This document shows, piece after piece, positions 20,129 to 30,848 of a stretch of DNA of 64,000 nt. How positions within the stretch are numbered: position 1 is the first letter of the stretch; every line of letters begins with the position of its first letter. The stretch lies in assembly GCA_007644065.1 (NCBI GenBank), contig VJWN01000009.1, positions 496,001 to 560,000 of the forward strand, given 5' to 3'. The translations under genes and the position numbers were made by a program. The DNA comes from Margaritispora aquatica (taxonomy: Eukaryota > Ascomycota > Leotiomycetes > Helotiales > Discinellaceae). The notes beneath the pieces were generated by a model. That model was not told the origin of the DNA, did not search any database, and saw only the letters and a program-made list of their open reading frames with translations.

Positions 20129-21550
20129 CTAAAAGTCTTCGTCAAAGTTGAAGTCACCACCATTCTCGGCCTTTGCTTCTGTCTGAGCCTCGGTGTCCTC
20201 GTGCTTCTTATGTGTGCTTGCCATGACACCTGCCTTCTGGTAGTCACCAACACGCTTCTCGAAGAAGTTGGTCTTGCCTGCCAAGGAGATGTTCTCCATG
20301 AAGTCGAATGGGTTGGCAACCTTGTACACCTTCTCGTTTCCGAGAGCGAGGAGCAGGCGATCTGCGACGAACTCGATATATTGCTTCATCAGGTTGGCGT
20401 TCATGCCGAGAAGAGCGCAGGGAAGAGCCTCAGTGAGGAACTCCTGCTCAATCTCGACAGCCTCAGTGATGACATCTTGGACAGCTTGCTTGCTTGGGCG
20501 GTGGTTCAGGTGGGAGAACAGAAGGCATGCAAAGTCTGTGTGCATACCCTCGTCGCGTGAGATGAGCTCATTGGAGAATGTGAGACCAGCCATCAAGCCA
20601 CGCTTCTTCAACCAGAAGATGGAAGCGAATGATCCACTGAAGAAGATACCCTCAATGGCCGCGAAAGCCACCAGACGTTGAGCGAAGGTAGAGTTCTTGT
20701 CTTGGATCCATCGCACAGCCCAGTCGGCCTTCTTCTTGATACAAGGGACTAAAGAGATGTTAAAAATAAGAAGCTCGAGGATAGCTAATGCAACTTACTG
20801 GTCTCGATAGCGTTGAAAAGATATGTCTTCTGTGCTTGCTCCTTGATGTATGTGTCGATGAGGAGAGAGTATGTCTCGGAGTGAATGTTCTCCATCATGA
20901 TCTGGAAACCATAGAAGCATCGTGCCTCAGGGATCTGGACCTCTCCACTGAATCGCTCGAGCAAGTTCTCGTTGACAATTCCGTCGGAAGCAGCGAAGAA
21001 TGCAAGAACATGGGAGATGAAGTATCGCTCGTCGTCATTGAGCCTGTTGTTCCAATCGTGGAGATCCTTGGACAGATCAATCTCTTCTGCGGTCCAGAAA
21101 GATGCCTCGGCCTTCTTGTACATCTGCCAGATCTGTAGGAAATATAATCAGCCTGTGCTCAACCACTTTACGCGTCAACGCGTTCAGGGCGTGACTTACC
21201 TCATGGTACTTGATTGGAAAGAGCACGAATCGGTTTGGGTTCTCTTGAAGGAGAGGCTCGTCGGCTTCCTCTGGCTTGATTGTAGGTGCTACCACGACAG
21301 CTTTTTCTGTCTTGACTTCCTCGACAATTGGCTTCTTGATGTCTTCCACGATGGGTGCTTCGGCAGTGAATGGAGCGTTCTCTTTGTCTGCGACGCCGAA
21401 GTTGATCTTCTTTATCGGGGACTCCATCTTGAAGTCTTGAATTCCAGATGCAACCTGCCCAAAAAAGACGAGTTAGTAAAGCTTGACGCGTTAACTGGAC
21501 GTGGCAATTGAAAAGCCTACCATCTTTGAAGGAGTGATCTCGGTGGTCAT
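20129..21550 (-). CDS. rnr2: Ribonucleotide reductase small subunit (class Ia R2)
   Basis: Four exons: 21550-21521, 21454-21200, 21132-20799 and 20748-20129. All three introns have standard GT-AG borders and the product is 412 aa. R2 supplies the diiron-tyrosyl radical that starts reduction of ribonucleotides to deoxyribonucleotides together with R1. Visible diiron ligands are D145, E176, H179, E239, E273 and H276; the radical Tyr is Y183 in 'ENIHSETYS'. The C-terminus 'DFNFDEDF' matches the tail that docks into R1. The first about 95 residues are a variable, Lys/Glu/Val-rich N-terminal extension usual in fungi. Five ACGCGT boxes lie in its first two introns and upstream, pointing to cell-cycle control. 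Exon 1 encodes only ten residues ([10 protein letters not shown]). Confidence 0.96.
21170..21183. promoter_or_regulatory. Two MCB boxes (ACGCGT) in RNR2 intron 2
   Basis: Perfect ACGCGT palindromes at 21170-21175 and 21178-21183, two bases apart. ACGCGT is the MluI cell-cycle box bound by MBF/DSC1 factors, which in yeasts control RNR genes. The intronic position is unusual; function here is inferred. Confidence 0.45.
21486..21491. promoter_or_regulatory. MCB box (ACGCGT) in RNR2 intron 1
   Basis: Perfect ACGCGT within the first intron, about 60 bp downstream of the start codon. Confidence 0.45.
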
Positions 21551-22433
21551 GTTGATCGATTGTATAATGATTAAGGTTGTACGAAGTTTTTATGAAGTGA
21601 CCTTGAGAGTGAAGCTGTAGAAGGAGTCTCGATTGATGTTGTTGACAAGAAGCAGATGTAAGAGCGCGAAGCTGCCTCTTAAACTAAAAACCACTTATGG
21701 GAAAATCACGCTAACCCCGACGCGAGCGTGCAGGATCAAAAAAGCGCGTTCGACCGGGATAGTTTTGAAAAGAGCGAGGCTGGTCACGAATCAAGTGTCT
21801 TGTCTCAACCCACTTCGATCCACTTGGGCCCAGAAAGAGCCCAGCTTGCATTATCAGATCTTGATCCTAGTGAGAAGCAACCAACGCGTGAAGAGATCAG
21901 GACAATTGGTGTTTACAAGTGGAGATTTGTAGTCATGATGATACAATTTTTACGCTGAGATTTGAGAGCATTCGAGCTGCTTTCTGATCAATTAGGAGGG
22001 TCAATTGAAGAAGACCGAACTCCGGTGATGGTTTCTGGGGCAGCTCTTTGAACCACAGCCCATGTTAAAGTGTTTCAACGCGTCTTTTCGTCCTGCCAAC
22101 GCGCTGAGAGAACAGGGAATAGAGGAGGGGCATGATTCACTTTCATATCCGGGCGGAAGGATTGCTATAGTGATATCTGACCATAAATTCTGTACAATAC
22201 GCTGTAATCATTTTATACATTTACAATCGTAGATGAAAATTAACGTTGATCTGCTCATCTTTCTTTATTGTATGGGTATCTATCTTCTGCTGCTCTATTA
22301 AGATATCGTTCGCGCTCTCATTATACAAGTTACTCCATCGCTGTACATCATCGAATAACACGCTCGCTGGTATAAATACAAGATCATCCTGTGATTGAAC
22401 TCCTAGAACGCCAGCCAGAAATACAATCGAAAT
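21551..22433. promoter_or_regulatory. RNR2 upstream region with two MCB boxes
   Basis: No gene seen. Perfect ACGCGT boxes are at 21884-21889 and 22078-22083, with a related GACGCGAGCG at about 21720. Together with the three intronic copies this gives five boxes in about 0.9 kb around the RNR2 start, against scattered single copies elsewhere in the window. Regulation by an MBF-like factor is the inference. Confidence 0.5.
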
Positions 22434-23519
22434 TCAATATCTGTTCTTTTGAAGAGTTCCTGCCGGTCTGCGAGGCTCATCCTGCGCGTGTCCCATCGTA
22501 TTATCTCGTCGTGTGTCCTGACGCTCAACATCTGGCTGCTTTTTCTTGCTGAACCACCCTCCACCACTCTTGGGCGCGGGAGCAGGTTCTGAATGTGCAT
22601 CCGCAGATCGCACATTGGCATGACCACTTTGTGTTCCTTGTCTAGTGGGAGCTGCGCTCGTATAATGTGGTGGAGGGCCCATTTCTTCTCGTACCGCCTG
22701 GTCGAAGACATCGGCGTCAGATGGGTCGATTGGAGGGGTCGATTGTCCTCTGGCCTTCAAGGCCTTCAGTCCCTTCTCGCGGAGATGGTTTTCGAGAACC
22801 ACGGCGTTCTTGGTGTTGGCGCGGAATAAAGCTAGATGGGTTGTCAGTATGGTTACAATATCGGATTTTCTGATGCGAGAAAGCATTGAAGAACCCCTTT
22901 CCACAACTCTCCTATAAATTAAGCGACATCTACAACAAACACCACCAACTAACAACCAGCGACCAGCAAAGAAAAGGGTATGGTGAAACAAAAGAGAGGG
23001 AGATTGGGTTACGTACCGTCGGCTATGTCACCAAGAAATGGGACTAATCCAACTGCGAAGTCGACAATGATGTTAAACATCATCTTCGCCTTGATATCAT
23101 TCGGGAGACCACCCTCAACCTGCTGGCATGTTCGCAGAACCATCATAGCCATAAAGCAGTCGATTACATCACCGATACCTGGCAGGAGACCTATAACGCT
23201 GCTCCAGCCAAAGGCAATGCCACAGCAGTTAAAGAGCGACATATCAAGACGATATGCTCGTCTTTTGACCTTGGTGAGGATCATTCCATCGTGCTCTGAA
23301 ATTCCTTGTGGCAATGCCTTGCGCCTCTTCTTCCCCTTCTTCGAAGGCTTGCCATCAAGTCGAGTAGCAGGGACAGTCTCGAAATATGGATCCTTGAATA
23401 TGTGAGTATAATGTAGTTGATAATCTGGTAGTGTCGAAACTCACCTCTTTGCCAAAATTGTTGGCCATTGTCTCCCCCAGGATCTTCTTGCTGATGTATT
23501 TTGCGAGTAAGGACGTCAT
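22434..23519 (-). CDS. DUF4112 membrane protein
   Basis: Three exons, 23519-23445, 23392-23017 and 22831-22434 (introns 52 and 185 nt); the product is 282 aa. After a short basic N-terminal part, the core has two hydrophobic segments with the DUF4112 signatures. The first is around 82-112 with 'IGLLPGIGDVID', the second around 131-151 with 'VDFAVGLVPFLGDIADA', followed by 'FRANTKNAVVLE'. The repeated P-x-x-G-D pattern and 'DIADALFRANTKN' are diagnostic. The C-terminal about 110 residues are Pro/Ser/Lys-rich and probably disordered. Its role is unknown; it is probably an integral or membrane-associated protein. It is divergent from DCP2. Confidence 0.82.
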
Positions 23520-24644
23520 GATTGCGGTGATTGAATTCTGCAGGAAATCTGTAGAATTGTCGTTCCTTTAGTACTTTTGAATTGTCAAAAAGAATAATCT
23601 CAAACAGTGGCGACTATTGGCGTCAAGCGTTTGTAGTCGTCTGCTATGCCGGTTTGCGATTTGGATTGAGTGGTTCGCAGGGCTTTGTTGGTGGATGTCT
23701 GAAACGAAGTCGCGCGTAGCTATTCTTGGAATACCAGTGATGGAAACAAGCGCTGGGTTTTTGTCAAAGGCCCTTCAACTGGAGGGGGATTTGAGGATCT
23801 TTATGTTTTTCAAATCTCCTTCCAGCGCTTGGTGTTTGAAAGCTTGGTTCTGGACTATCCTCGCATGGCTCGACTGGTGTGTTCTAAGTTATCAGGTTTC
23901 TGGTACATTGTTTTTGTGATCGTCAGGCGCAGCTTGTTGGGCTGCGTCATTCAGCTGGGGTGAAGAGGCATGCTAATCGCGTGAATCACTCCACATTCCA
24001 CTCACCGCCTAGCAGGAGACCAATCACGTTAAGAAAGCTTCTGGATTCAAGCTTTCACGAGTGCCTTCAAGTGACTTGCGATTTGTATGGGATGATTGTC
24101 AAATCCAGCTTTTTATGCCTGCGCAGTTCAATATTCTTGGATGAATTGCTTGTAAAATGAAATCACTTCTAGTACGATAGATTCGTGATATTTTCGACTT
24201 CAACTGTAGACTTATTTAACTTTGTACGCATTTTAAACATACCAACGTATTCACTACAATCGAGGTTTAACCCAGCCAGATATACTTTTAACCGACGTAT
24301 CTCGAGCTCGATTTAAAGTTTGACAAGTTAGCTCGCTAAATGCCGATATTGCACCGCCACATATCCACAACATGTGGCGTCCCAATTGTCTTAGTTGGGA
24401 ATGACAACTCATCTGCAGCTGCTCGAAACTGACAACAACGACAGACTTCCGCGCCATACCCAGCATTCCCACATAACCCCAACGACAGTTCACGACCTCA
24501 GAGACCAAAAGAAGGAATCAATCACAACCTTGCAATCCAGTAGATCTTGCGCGCATCTCTAATCCAGCCTTCCTGGTGCCTTGAGCCGACGCATTCGACG
24601 CGCATATTTTCGAGTCGTGGATATGCTTGTAAAGGCTCGCAAAC
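23520..24644. other. Divergent intergenic region
   Basis: About 1.1 kb between the DUF4112 gene and DCP2. Only short frames without domains; no repeats seen. Confidence 0.5.
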
Positions 24645-27428
24645 ATGACAGAACCAATGAGGATGAGCTTAGGGAATTGTGAGTATACACAGCACAGGTT
24701 GAGGTTGCTCTAAGATGTATGCAACTTGGCATATTCTTGAGGACTAAACCAAGTGTTATCGAGGACTCTTCATTAACCTCTCATAGGGCTGGACGACCTA
24801 TGCGTTAGGTTCATAATCAACAACCCCATTCCACTAGAGAATTCCGTGGAAAGGATTTGCTTTCATATTGAAGAGGCACAATGGTATTACGAAGATTTTA
24901 TCCGTCCTCTCGATCCCGATTTACCTTCTCTGAACCTACGTAACTTTTGTGAGCGGATATTCTCGCACTGCCCCGACCTGGAGAAATATGGCTATACAGG
25001 CAAAGAAGCCTTCGAAGAGTTCATGATGTACAAAGCGAGAATCCCGGTCCGAGGAACAATAATGCTCAACCATGCGATGGATTCGGTCCTATTGGTTAAA
25101 GGTTGGAAGAAAGGTGCCAATTGGAGTTTTCCTCGAGGCAAGATCAATGTGGACGAACCTGATCTAGACTGTGCTCTCCGAGAAACGTTGGAAGAGACTG
25201 GGTTCAATCTGGAAGAAGCCGGCCTCGTTCCACAGGACAGGGAGAACGTATTCTCAATCACAGTCAAGATGAAGGAGCAGGATTTGCGGATGTTCGTGTT
25301 TAGAGATGTCCCTATGGATACTCATTTCGAAACCCAGACACGAAAGGAAATTGGAGCTATCGACTGGTGGTCGCTCAATGATCTCCCTTCATTCAAGAAG
25401 AAAGGCAAACAGATTCCACCTCAAAATGGAAAGTTCTTCATGGTGGCACCATTCCTCAGTCAGCTTCGAAACTGGATTTCTGATCAGAAGAAGCTCGATC
25501 TACAAAGAGGACATACACATCGTGTACTTGATCGTCAACATCCCATTAATCCACAGGATTTCACTACAGATGACGATGCAGAAACCGAAGGTCCTTCGTA
25601 TACAGACGCCGATGTCTCGGAATATGATCAGGATCAAGTGCTGGACGCAACTGCGACAATCAATCGATTGTTCAAGATTCAACAAAGACCTGAAGATTTC
25701 ATGGCAGCTGCACCCACCCCACCTCCGCCCCCTCCACCAAAAGCACCAGCAAAAAACAATGCAAAGGCATTACTCGCACTTCTTCACAGCAATCCAGTAC
25801 CCTCACATCAATCGCCACTCCGAAATGCCCAACAACACACGCCAGTTGAACAAACCATGGACTTGGTACCTATGCCGAGGAATCCTCACCATCAGTACAA
25901 CCAACAAACTCAACCGCCGCCATTTGCGATTATGCCACCCCCACCTCCATTTCCTCCGGTTGGACCACCACCAAATAACTCCTTCTCTTACCAACAGCAA
26001 GAAGTACAGCATGCACAACAAAGGAACAATAGTATTCGACAAAGACAACCGCCACTGCCGCCCCCACCTGCGCATAGTCCCAGGAACCAAGGACCTCACC
26101 CCAATCAACCCCAACATTTAATACATCCACAGCCACTCCCTCCTCATGTACAACGAGCCGTTTTCAACGGGGGTCCAGTACATACTCCCATTGCTCCTCT
26201 ACCTGTTCAGCAACAATACCAACCTCAATATACTGCTCCAGTTCCTCTTGCACCACAGCCCATGTTTCCAGGTCTTCACGCTTCAATGGTACCTACACAA
26301 GCACCTCAAGTACAACAACAAACCCCACCTAAGTTGACCAGTCATTCCTTAGCCTTACTGGATGCTTTCAAGCGTCGTGACCAGGCAGATCATCCACCAC
26401 CGATGGCTCCTCCCCCACAATTTCCTACACGAGAATTTGAGAATCCACCGGCGCAACCTCGACGCGCGCAACCTCAAGAGCTGCCTGGTGATGTTTTGCA
26501 ACCGGCTTCGCCCCCATCGTACAATCAGTCCAAGAGAATGCCAGAAATGCTTGGACCCCAGATGATGGATCCCAGTATTTTTGCTGCAAAGGCACCTATT
26601 AGCGAAAATCAACGATCGACTTTGCTTGGGCTCTTCAAGAGTCCTACCACTCCAAATGCTGTACCTGCGAGCGCGACAGCATTGCCAATAAGTGCAACGC
26701 CCTCGGCAGTTGAATTGTCCGCTGTTGAGCCACTTTCCGAAAATGCAGCAACGACATCTGCCTTGCTCAACGATAGGAGAGAGCCTTCATTAGCTGTAAA
26801 GAATGCCCCAATACCAGAAATGAATCCTGAACTCAATCTTCCATATCGCGCTCGAGCCATATTAACTCGTCCATCAGCGCCAAACGAAGAGCCTCAAAGG
26901 AGAGATGGAGGTTATACTAGGTCACCACCAAAATCTACGAGTCAGAGAATGTCAAGTCAGGTGCCGGATCCACCATCGCCCAAGAGGCCATTCCAACCTC
27001 AAATCTTGAAACGCCCTCAATCAGGTTCTCCGCAAGTTACAGAGCATATTACTCCTACTCAAACGAGCTATGCAACCTTTTCAAGACCTTTGCCTGAGCC
27101 ACGCAGAGCCCAGCCGGCTGGCCACATGCCTGCCTTGGTCGAACGACAAGCCCCTCAGCCACCAGAGCATAAGCAGAATCTGCTTTCATTGTTTGGAAAG
27201 TCATCTCCTGCCATGACTGAAAGTCAACCAATGACCAAGATTCCATCCCTTGATCGTTACTCAGCAATGCAATCTCCTGAATCACTTGGTGGCAGTATAG
27301 CTCCCAAATCACGAGTTAACAACCTTGCATCTGGCGATTCGTCTCGTAGAGGGAGTGGAAGTCAGATGTCGCCAACTGACAAAGGATTCTTACTCGGTTA
27401 TCTAGAAAATGTGGTGAAGGGTGTATAG
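24645..27428 (+). CDS. dcp2: mRNA decapping enzyme Dcp2
   Basis: Exon 1 (24645-24678) and exon 2 (24787-27428) are joined across a 108-nt intron (GTGAGT donor, CATAG acceptor), giving 891 aa. The join restores 'SLGNWLDDLCVRFIINNP', the start of the Dcp2 box A domain. Box A helices follow ('EEAQWYYEDFIRPL'), then the Nudix domain with its box at about 129-151 (G-x5-E-x7-R-E-x-L-E-E-x-G-F); E147/E148 are the expected metal-binding catalytic Glu. Box B lies after 'IDWWSLNDLPSF'. The remaining about 600 residues are very Pro/Gln-rich with polyproline runs, typical of the disordered tails of filamentous-fungal Dcp2, and contain short Leu-rich pieces ('LLALLHS', 'LLSLFGKSS') like helical leucine-rich or Edc3-binding motifs. 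The enzyme hydrolyses the m7G cap in cytoplasmic mRNA decay. Confidence 0.96.
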
Positions 27429-27859
27429 GGAGATTGATTGTATATGACAAGAGCATTTAGTTATCTTTCAAAGCTGCAAGTTATTCACGCGGCAAGGTGC
27501 ATATAGCGGGCGTGTGTAGGTTTCTCGAGGTATTGCTGTTGCAAGAATGAGAAATGATGGAGGATGAGAATATGAATACCACAATTATGAACTATTCATT
27601 TTTATGTTGTGTGCTTTGTATCATGCAAATCGGCAAGTATCAAGTGTGATACGACATAATTTTTAGATAATATTTCTCTTTGCGTAACATGCAATTATCC
27701 TCTATTTCGGTCACCAAGTATAACATCATCGCCCTGCAAGGCTGAAGACCCAAGTGCGGAAATTCTCCGCTCTCAACCTCACTTGCAACACAAATTCGCC
27801 CCAAAGTAAATGCAAATTACCACCGCTTTTATAGCTCTCCACGATTTCAATCGGACGCT
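27429..27859. other. Intergenic, no gene seen
   Basis: 3' flank of DCP2 and promoter of IBA57, on the same strand. Confidence 0.5.
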
Positions 27860-29206
27860 ATGAAACCTCTATATACCTCTCCACTCCTGCGCACTTCTCG
27901 GCCCTACATCTGCCGCAATTGCCTGCTCTCCCGAACCTCCTCCCCAGCAACACAATCCCACATCACAAGTCCTCGAAGTCGCCAATATGCAACATCCTCT
28001 CCGCCACCAGCTCCCCCAAAAGCAGGCTACGCGCGCCTCAGCTCCCGCCGCTTAATCTCCATCGCTGGGCCCGACGCGACGAAATACCTCCAGGGCGTCA
28101 TCACGGCCAATGTCTCGCCCTCGCCATCTATACCCCGGGGCAGCGGGTTCTACGCCGCGTTTCTGAATGCCAAGGGCAGGATGCTCAATGATGTCTTTGT
28201 GTATCCCGATCGTGCGGGCTTGGGGCCGAGGGTGGGAGGCGCAGTGGTGGGCGGTGCGAAGGCGCGGTGGAGTGGTGGGGAGGGCAATGGGGATGCGTGG
28301 TTGATTGAGGTGGATGCGAAGGAGGTCGAGGCTCTGGCAAAGCATGTCAAGAAGTATAGGGTTAGTGCCAAGTTTGACATTAGGATTCTTGGTGACGGGA
28401 GTGTGGAGGGAGAGGAGGGGTTGGGCATTTGGTCTGTTTGGGGCGAGGCGAAGAAGGGTGGTGAAGGTGCGGATGGAGAGTGGACTGCGCATTCACTCGC
28501 CGGCTCTCCTGCTTCCACTTCCTCTCCCTCTTCTTCACCCTTCCCTACTTCCGATACATCCATAAGCTGTCCCGACACACGGGCACCGGGCATGGGACGA
28601 CGCCTCCTCCTCCCCAGCACCACTGCACGCCCCGAGCTCGACCTCGATCCCAGCACCGAGGACGCATATCGCATCCGGCGCTACCTAAAGGGCGTACCAG
28701 AAGGCCAAGACGAGTTAATAAAAGAACACGCACTGCCGCAGGAGAGCAATCTCGATTTCATGGGCGGGGTAGACTACAGGAAGGGCTGCTACGTTGGGCA
28801 GGAATTGACGATTCGGACGCATCATACTGGTGTGGTACGGAAGCGGATTCTCCCTGTTGTGCTTTATGGGGCGGGGGAGAAGGCGCCTGATGTGCTGGCC
28901 TATGAGGGAGATGCGGTGGATGCGAAGGTAGATGCGAGTGCGATTCCGCAAGGGACCAGCTTTGAGAGGGTGGATAAGAGGGGTAGGAGCGCGGGGAAGT
29001 GGCTTGCTGGGGTGGGAAATGTTGGGTTGGGGCTTTGTAGGCTGGAGATTATGACGGGGTTGCAGATTGCTGGCGGTGCTAGTGGTGAGGGCGGTGGTGG
29101 GTGGAAAGAGGGAGATGAATTTAAATGTGAATGGGAGGGCGAGGATGGCGAGGGGCAGATGGTAAAAGTGAAGGCTTTTGTGCCCGGGTGGCATTTGAAG
29201 AGGTGA
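27860..29206 (+). CDS. iba57: Mitochondrial Fe-S assembly factor Iba57 (CAF17)
   Basis: Single exon, 448 aa. The N-terminal about 45 residues are rich in Arg/Ser/Thr with a clear mitochondrial presequence character and a R-Q-Y-A-T cleavage-like motif at about 41-45. The GcvT-like folate-binding fold follows: 'LSSRRLISIAGPDATKYLQGVITANV', 'GFYAAFLNAKGRMLNDVFVY', and the family signature K-G-C-Y-V-G-Q-E at 308-315 followed by 'LTIRTHHTGVVRKRILPV'. Iba57 works with Isa1/Isa2 in the matrix to make [4Fe-4S] clusters for aconitase-type and radical-SAM enzymes. A Gly/Ser-rich insert at about 195-240 enlarges the middle of the fold. Codon use switches from C-rich to G-rich blocks along the gene, but the frame is unbroken. 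It converges on the J-protein gene. Confidence 0.93.
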   Translation: MKPLYTSPLLRTSRPYICRNCLLSRTSSPATQSHITSPRSRQYATSSPPPAPPKAGYARLSSRRLISIAGPDATKYLQGVITANVSPSPSIPRGSGFYAAFLNAKGRMLNDVFVYPDRAGLGPRVGGAVVGGAKARWSGGEGNGDAWLIEVDAKEVEALAKHVKKYRVSAKFDIRILGDGSVEGEEGLGIWSVWGEAKKGGEGADGEWTAHSLAGSPASTSSPSSSPFPTSDTSISCPDTRAPGMGRRLLLPSTTARPELDLDPSTEDAYRIRRYLKGVPEGQDELIKEHALPQESNLDFMGGVDYRKGCYVGQELTIRTHHTGVVRKRILPVVLYGAGEKAPDVLAYEGDAVDAKVDASAIPQGTSFERVDKRGRSAGKWLAGVGNVGLGLCRLEIMTGLQIAGGASGEGGGGWKEGDEFKCEWEGEDGEGQMVKVKAFVPGWHLKR

Positions 29207-29472
29207 TCGATGTATGTATATGAGGTGGATAGGGAACAGGGCTTGTATGACGTGTACGATAGTTGTAAAACACAGTACAAGTAAAAACGATGTCACAATC
29301 TAAACTTGGAAGAAACATCTAATTTATTGAGAGGTACAAAAGCTGTAATGTAAGTGATTACAGCTGGGTATAGCAAAACTCCACCAATGCATCGTCCCTA
29401 ACGCCACGCTAATTCATATCACCAACACACATCTCATCCTACCTATGCAAGATCTCACGTCTTACATCTCAC

Positions 29473-30450
29473 TCACTCTACACTCTCAGCTTCCTTCGCT
29501 CTAATATCGTCCTCCAACCTCTGCTTCTCAGCAGCCTTTAACCGCGCCATCGTAGCCGCGAAGTCATTCCTTTTTGGCGTCGCGATCGCAGGCGAAAAAG
29601 AGAACTTGGGAGATCCTGACCCGGAAGACTTATTCTCGTCAGCTTTCAATCCTCTGAAGATATCGGGGCGTGGTGGCTTGATGGGCGTTGCTATCCCGCC
29701 TACATCCGCCGGACGTGAACTCCCTGATGCTGCTGCGCCAGATACAGATGGCGAGTCTGAGGGGACGAAGATGCCGCTCTTGCGGGCTTTGCGCTCGGCT
29801 TTTCGTTGCGCTTTAGCGGCTTCTGCCTCGCGGATCTTGCGCTCTAAGCGAGCTATATCGTCTTCTTCCTCCTCCTCTTGCTGGGGGACGGGTATGGTCA
29901 CAGGAGGTGGTTTGCTGGGCGTATCTTGTTGGGTGGGAGGTGGTGGAGCGCTTCGAGATGCAGGTGAAAAGGTCGCATTCTCAGCCATCATACTCTTCCT
30001 CGCCATCTCTGCCCTCTTTTGCCTCCCCACCTCCGCCATCCGCTTGATATCCTCATCTTCACTCCTCGGCCTCTTGACGCCCTGTGACATCCCATTCTGT
30101 CCTACAAAAACACTCCCTCCTGCCTTTTCCCTCGCCTCCAGCTCCTCCTTCATCTGCCTACGTTTCCCCTCAAATAGGTCATTCGCCCTTTGCTTTTGCA
30201 GCCTCGCATTACGATGATTGTCATATTTGGCCTTTAGCTCTGGGTCCGAGAGAACCTCGTTCGCGGCCTGGAAGAGCTCGTATTTTTCTGGGTCGAAGTC
30301 CTTGCCCACTTTATCTGGGTGGTATTTTAGTGCTGTTTTCCTGTAGGCACGTCGCAGTTCGGAGGCGGAGTGGTTTTCAATGGTGAGACCGAGGAGGGAA
30401 TAGAAATCTACATCGCTAGTCGTCCATTTGAGAAATTCGTTGGTGGACAT
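29473..30450 (-). CDS. DNAJC17/Cwf23-type J-domain splicing protein
   Basis: I start at the ATG at 30450 (MSTNEFLKW), giving 325 aa with no intron; the frame is open upstream but that part is leader. A J domain spans about 13-80: 'DVDFYSLLGLTIENHSASELRRAYRKTALKYHPDK' with the HPD triad at 44-46, then 'YELFQAANEVLSDPELKAKYD'. It is followed directly by a charged helix ('RKQRANDLFEGKRRQMKEELEARE') typical of DNAJC17/Cwf23, which act in the spliceosome (Prp19-associated, disassembly). A second long Lys/Arg/Glu helix lies at about 220-245, and a short helix 'AATMARLKAAEKQRLEDDIRAKEAE' ends the protein. No RRM is visible, unlike animal DNAJC17. Assignment to the Cwf23 group rests on the J domain plus charged helix. 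Confidence 0.8.
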   Translation of the reverse strand: MSTNEFLKWTTSDVDFYSLLGLTIENHSASELRRAYRKTALKYHPDKVGKDFDPEKYELFQAANEVLSDPELKAKYDNHRNARLQKQRANDLFEGKRRQMKEELEAREKAGGSVFVGQNGMSQGVKRPRSEDEDIKRMAEVGRQKRAEMARKSMMAENATFSPASRSAPPPPTQQDTPSKPPPVTIPVPQQEEEEEDDIARLERKIREAEAAKAQRKAERKARKSGIFVPSDSPSVSGAAASGSSRPADVGGIATPIKPPRPDIFRGLKADENKSSGSGSPKFSFSPAIATPKRNDFAATMARLKAAEKQRLEDDIRAKEAESVE

Positions 30451-30848
30451 TTTGATGATGTATGTTGTGTTGTATGCGATTTGCTGGTGTAGGAATGTTG
30501 ATGTCGAAAGATCAATCAGAACCATAACTGGGGACGGCTAGCTAATAGCCTTGCCAATATATTATCACATGATCTACCACTAGCGTGCTTCTCAACCCTC
30601 GATCCCATACAACACTAGCCAAATTCGTTTTCGTCAAAGCCAAAATATAACCTAGTATATACAAGGTCCATCTCCAAGATCTTTCAGTTGTATGATTTTC
30701 CAATTGTATATTCTTTCAGCTCAATATAAGGTGTTACGCTCATGTTCTATCCAGCTATATTTCATTCTTCGACAATAACGAATCTAGCCAGTCTCGCTTT
30801 TAAGGAGTCATATCAGTTATCAATCCTAGGTCAATCTATTTGTTTAGT
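30451..30848. other. Intergenic, no gene seen
   Basis: About 400 bp between two minus-strand genes. Confidence 0.5.

Noticed and set aside
25306..26121. 271-codon plus-strand frame inside DCP2
   Set aside because: Shadow of the Dcp2 Pro/Gln-rich tail in another frame.
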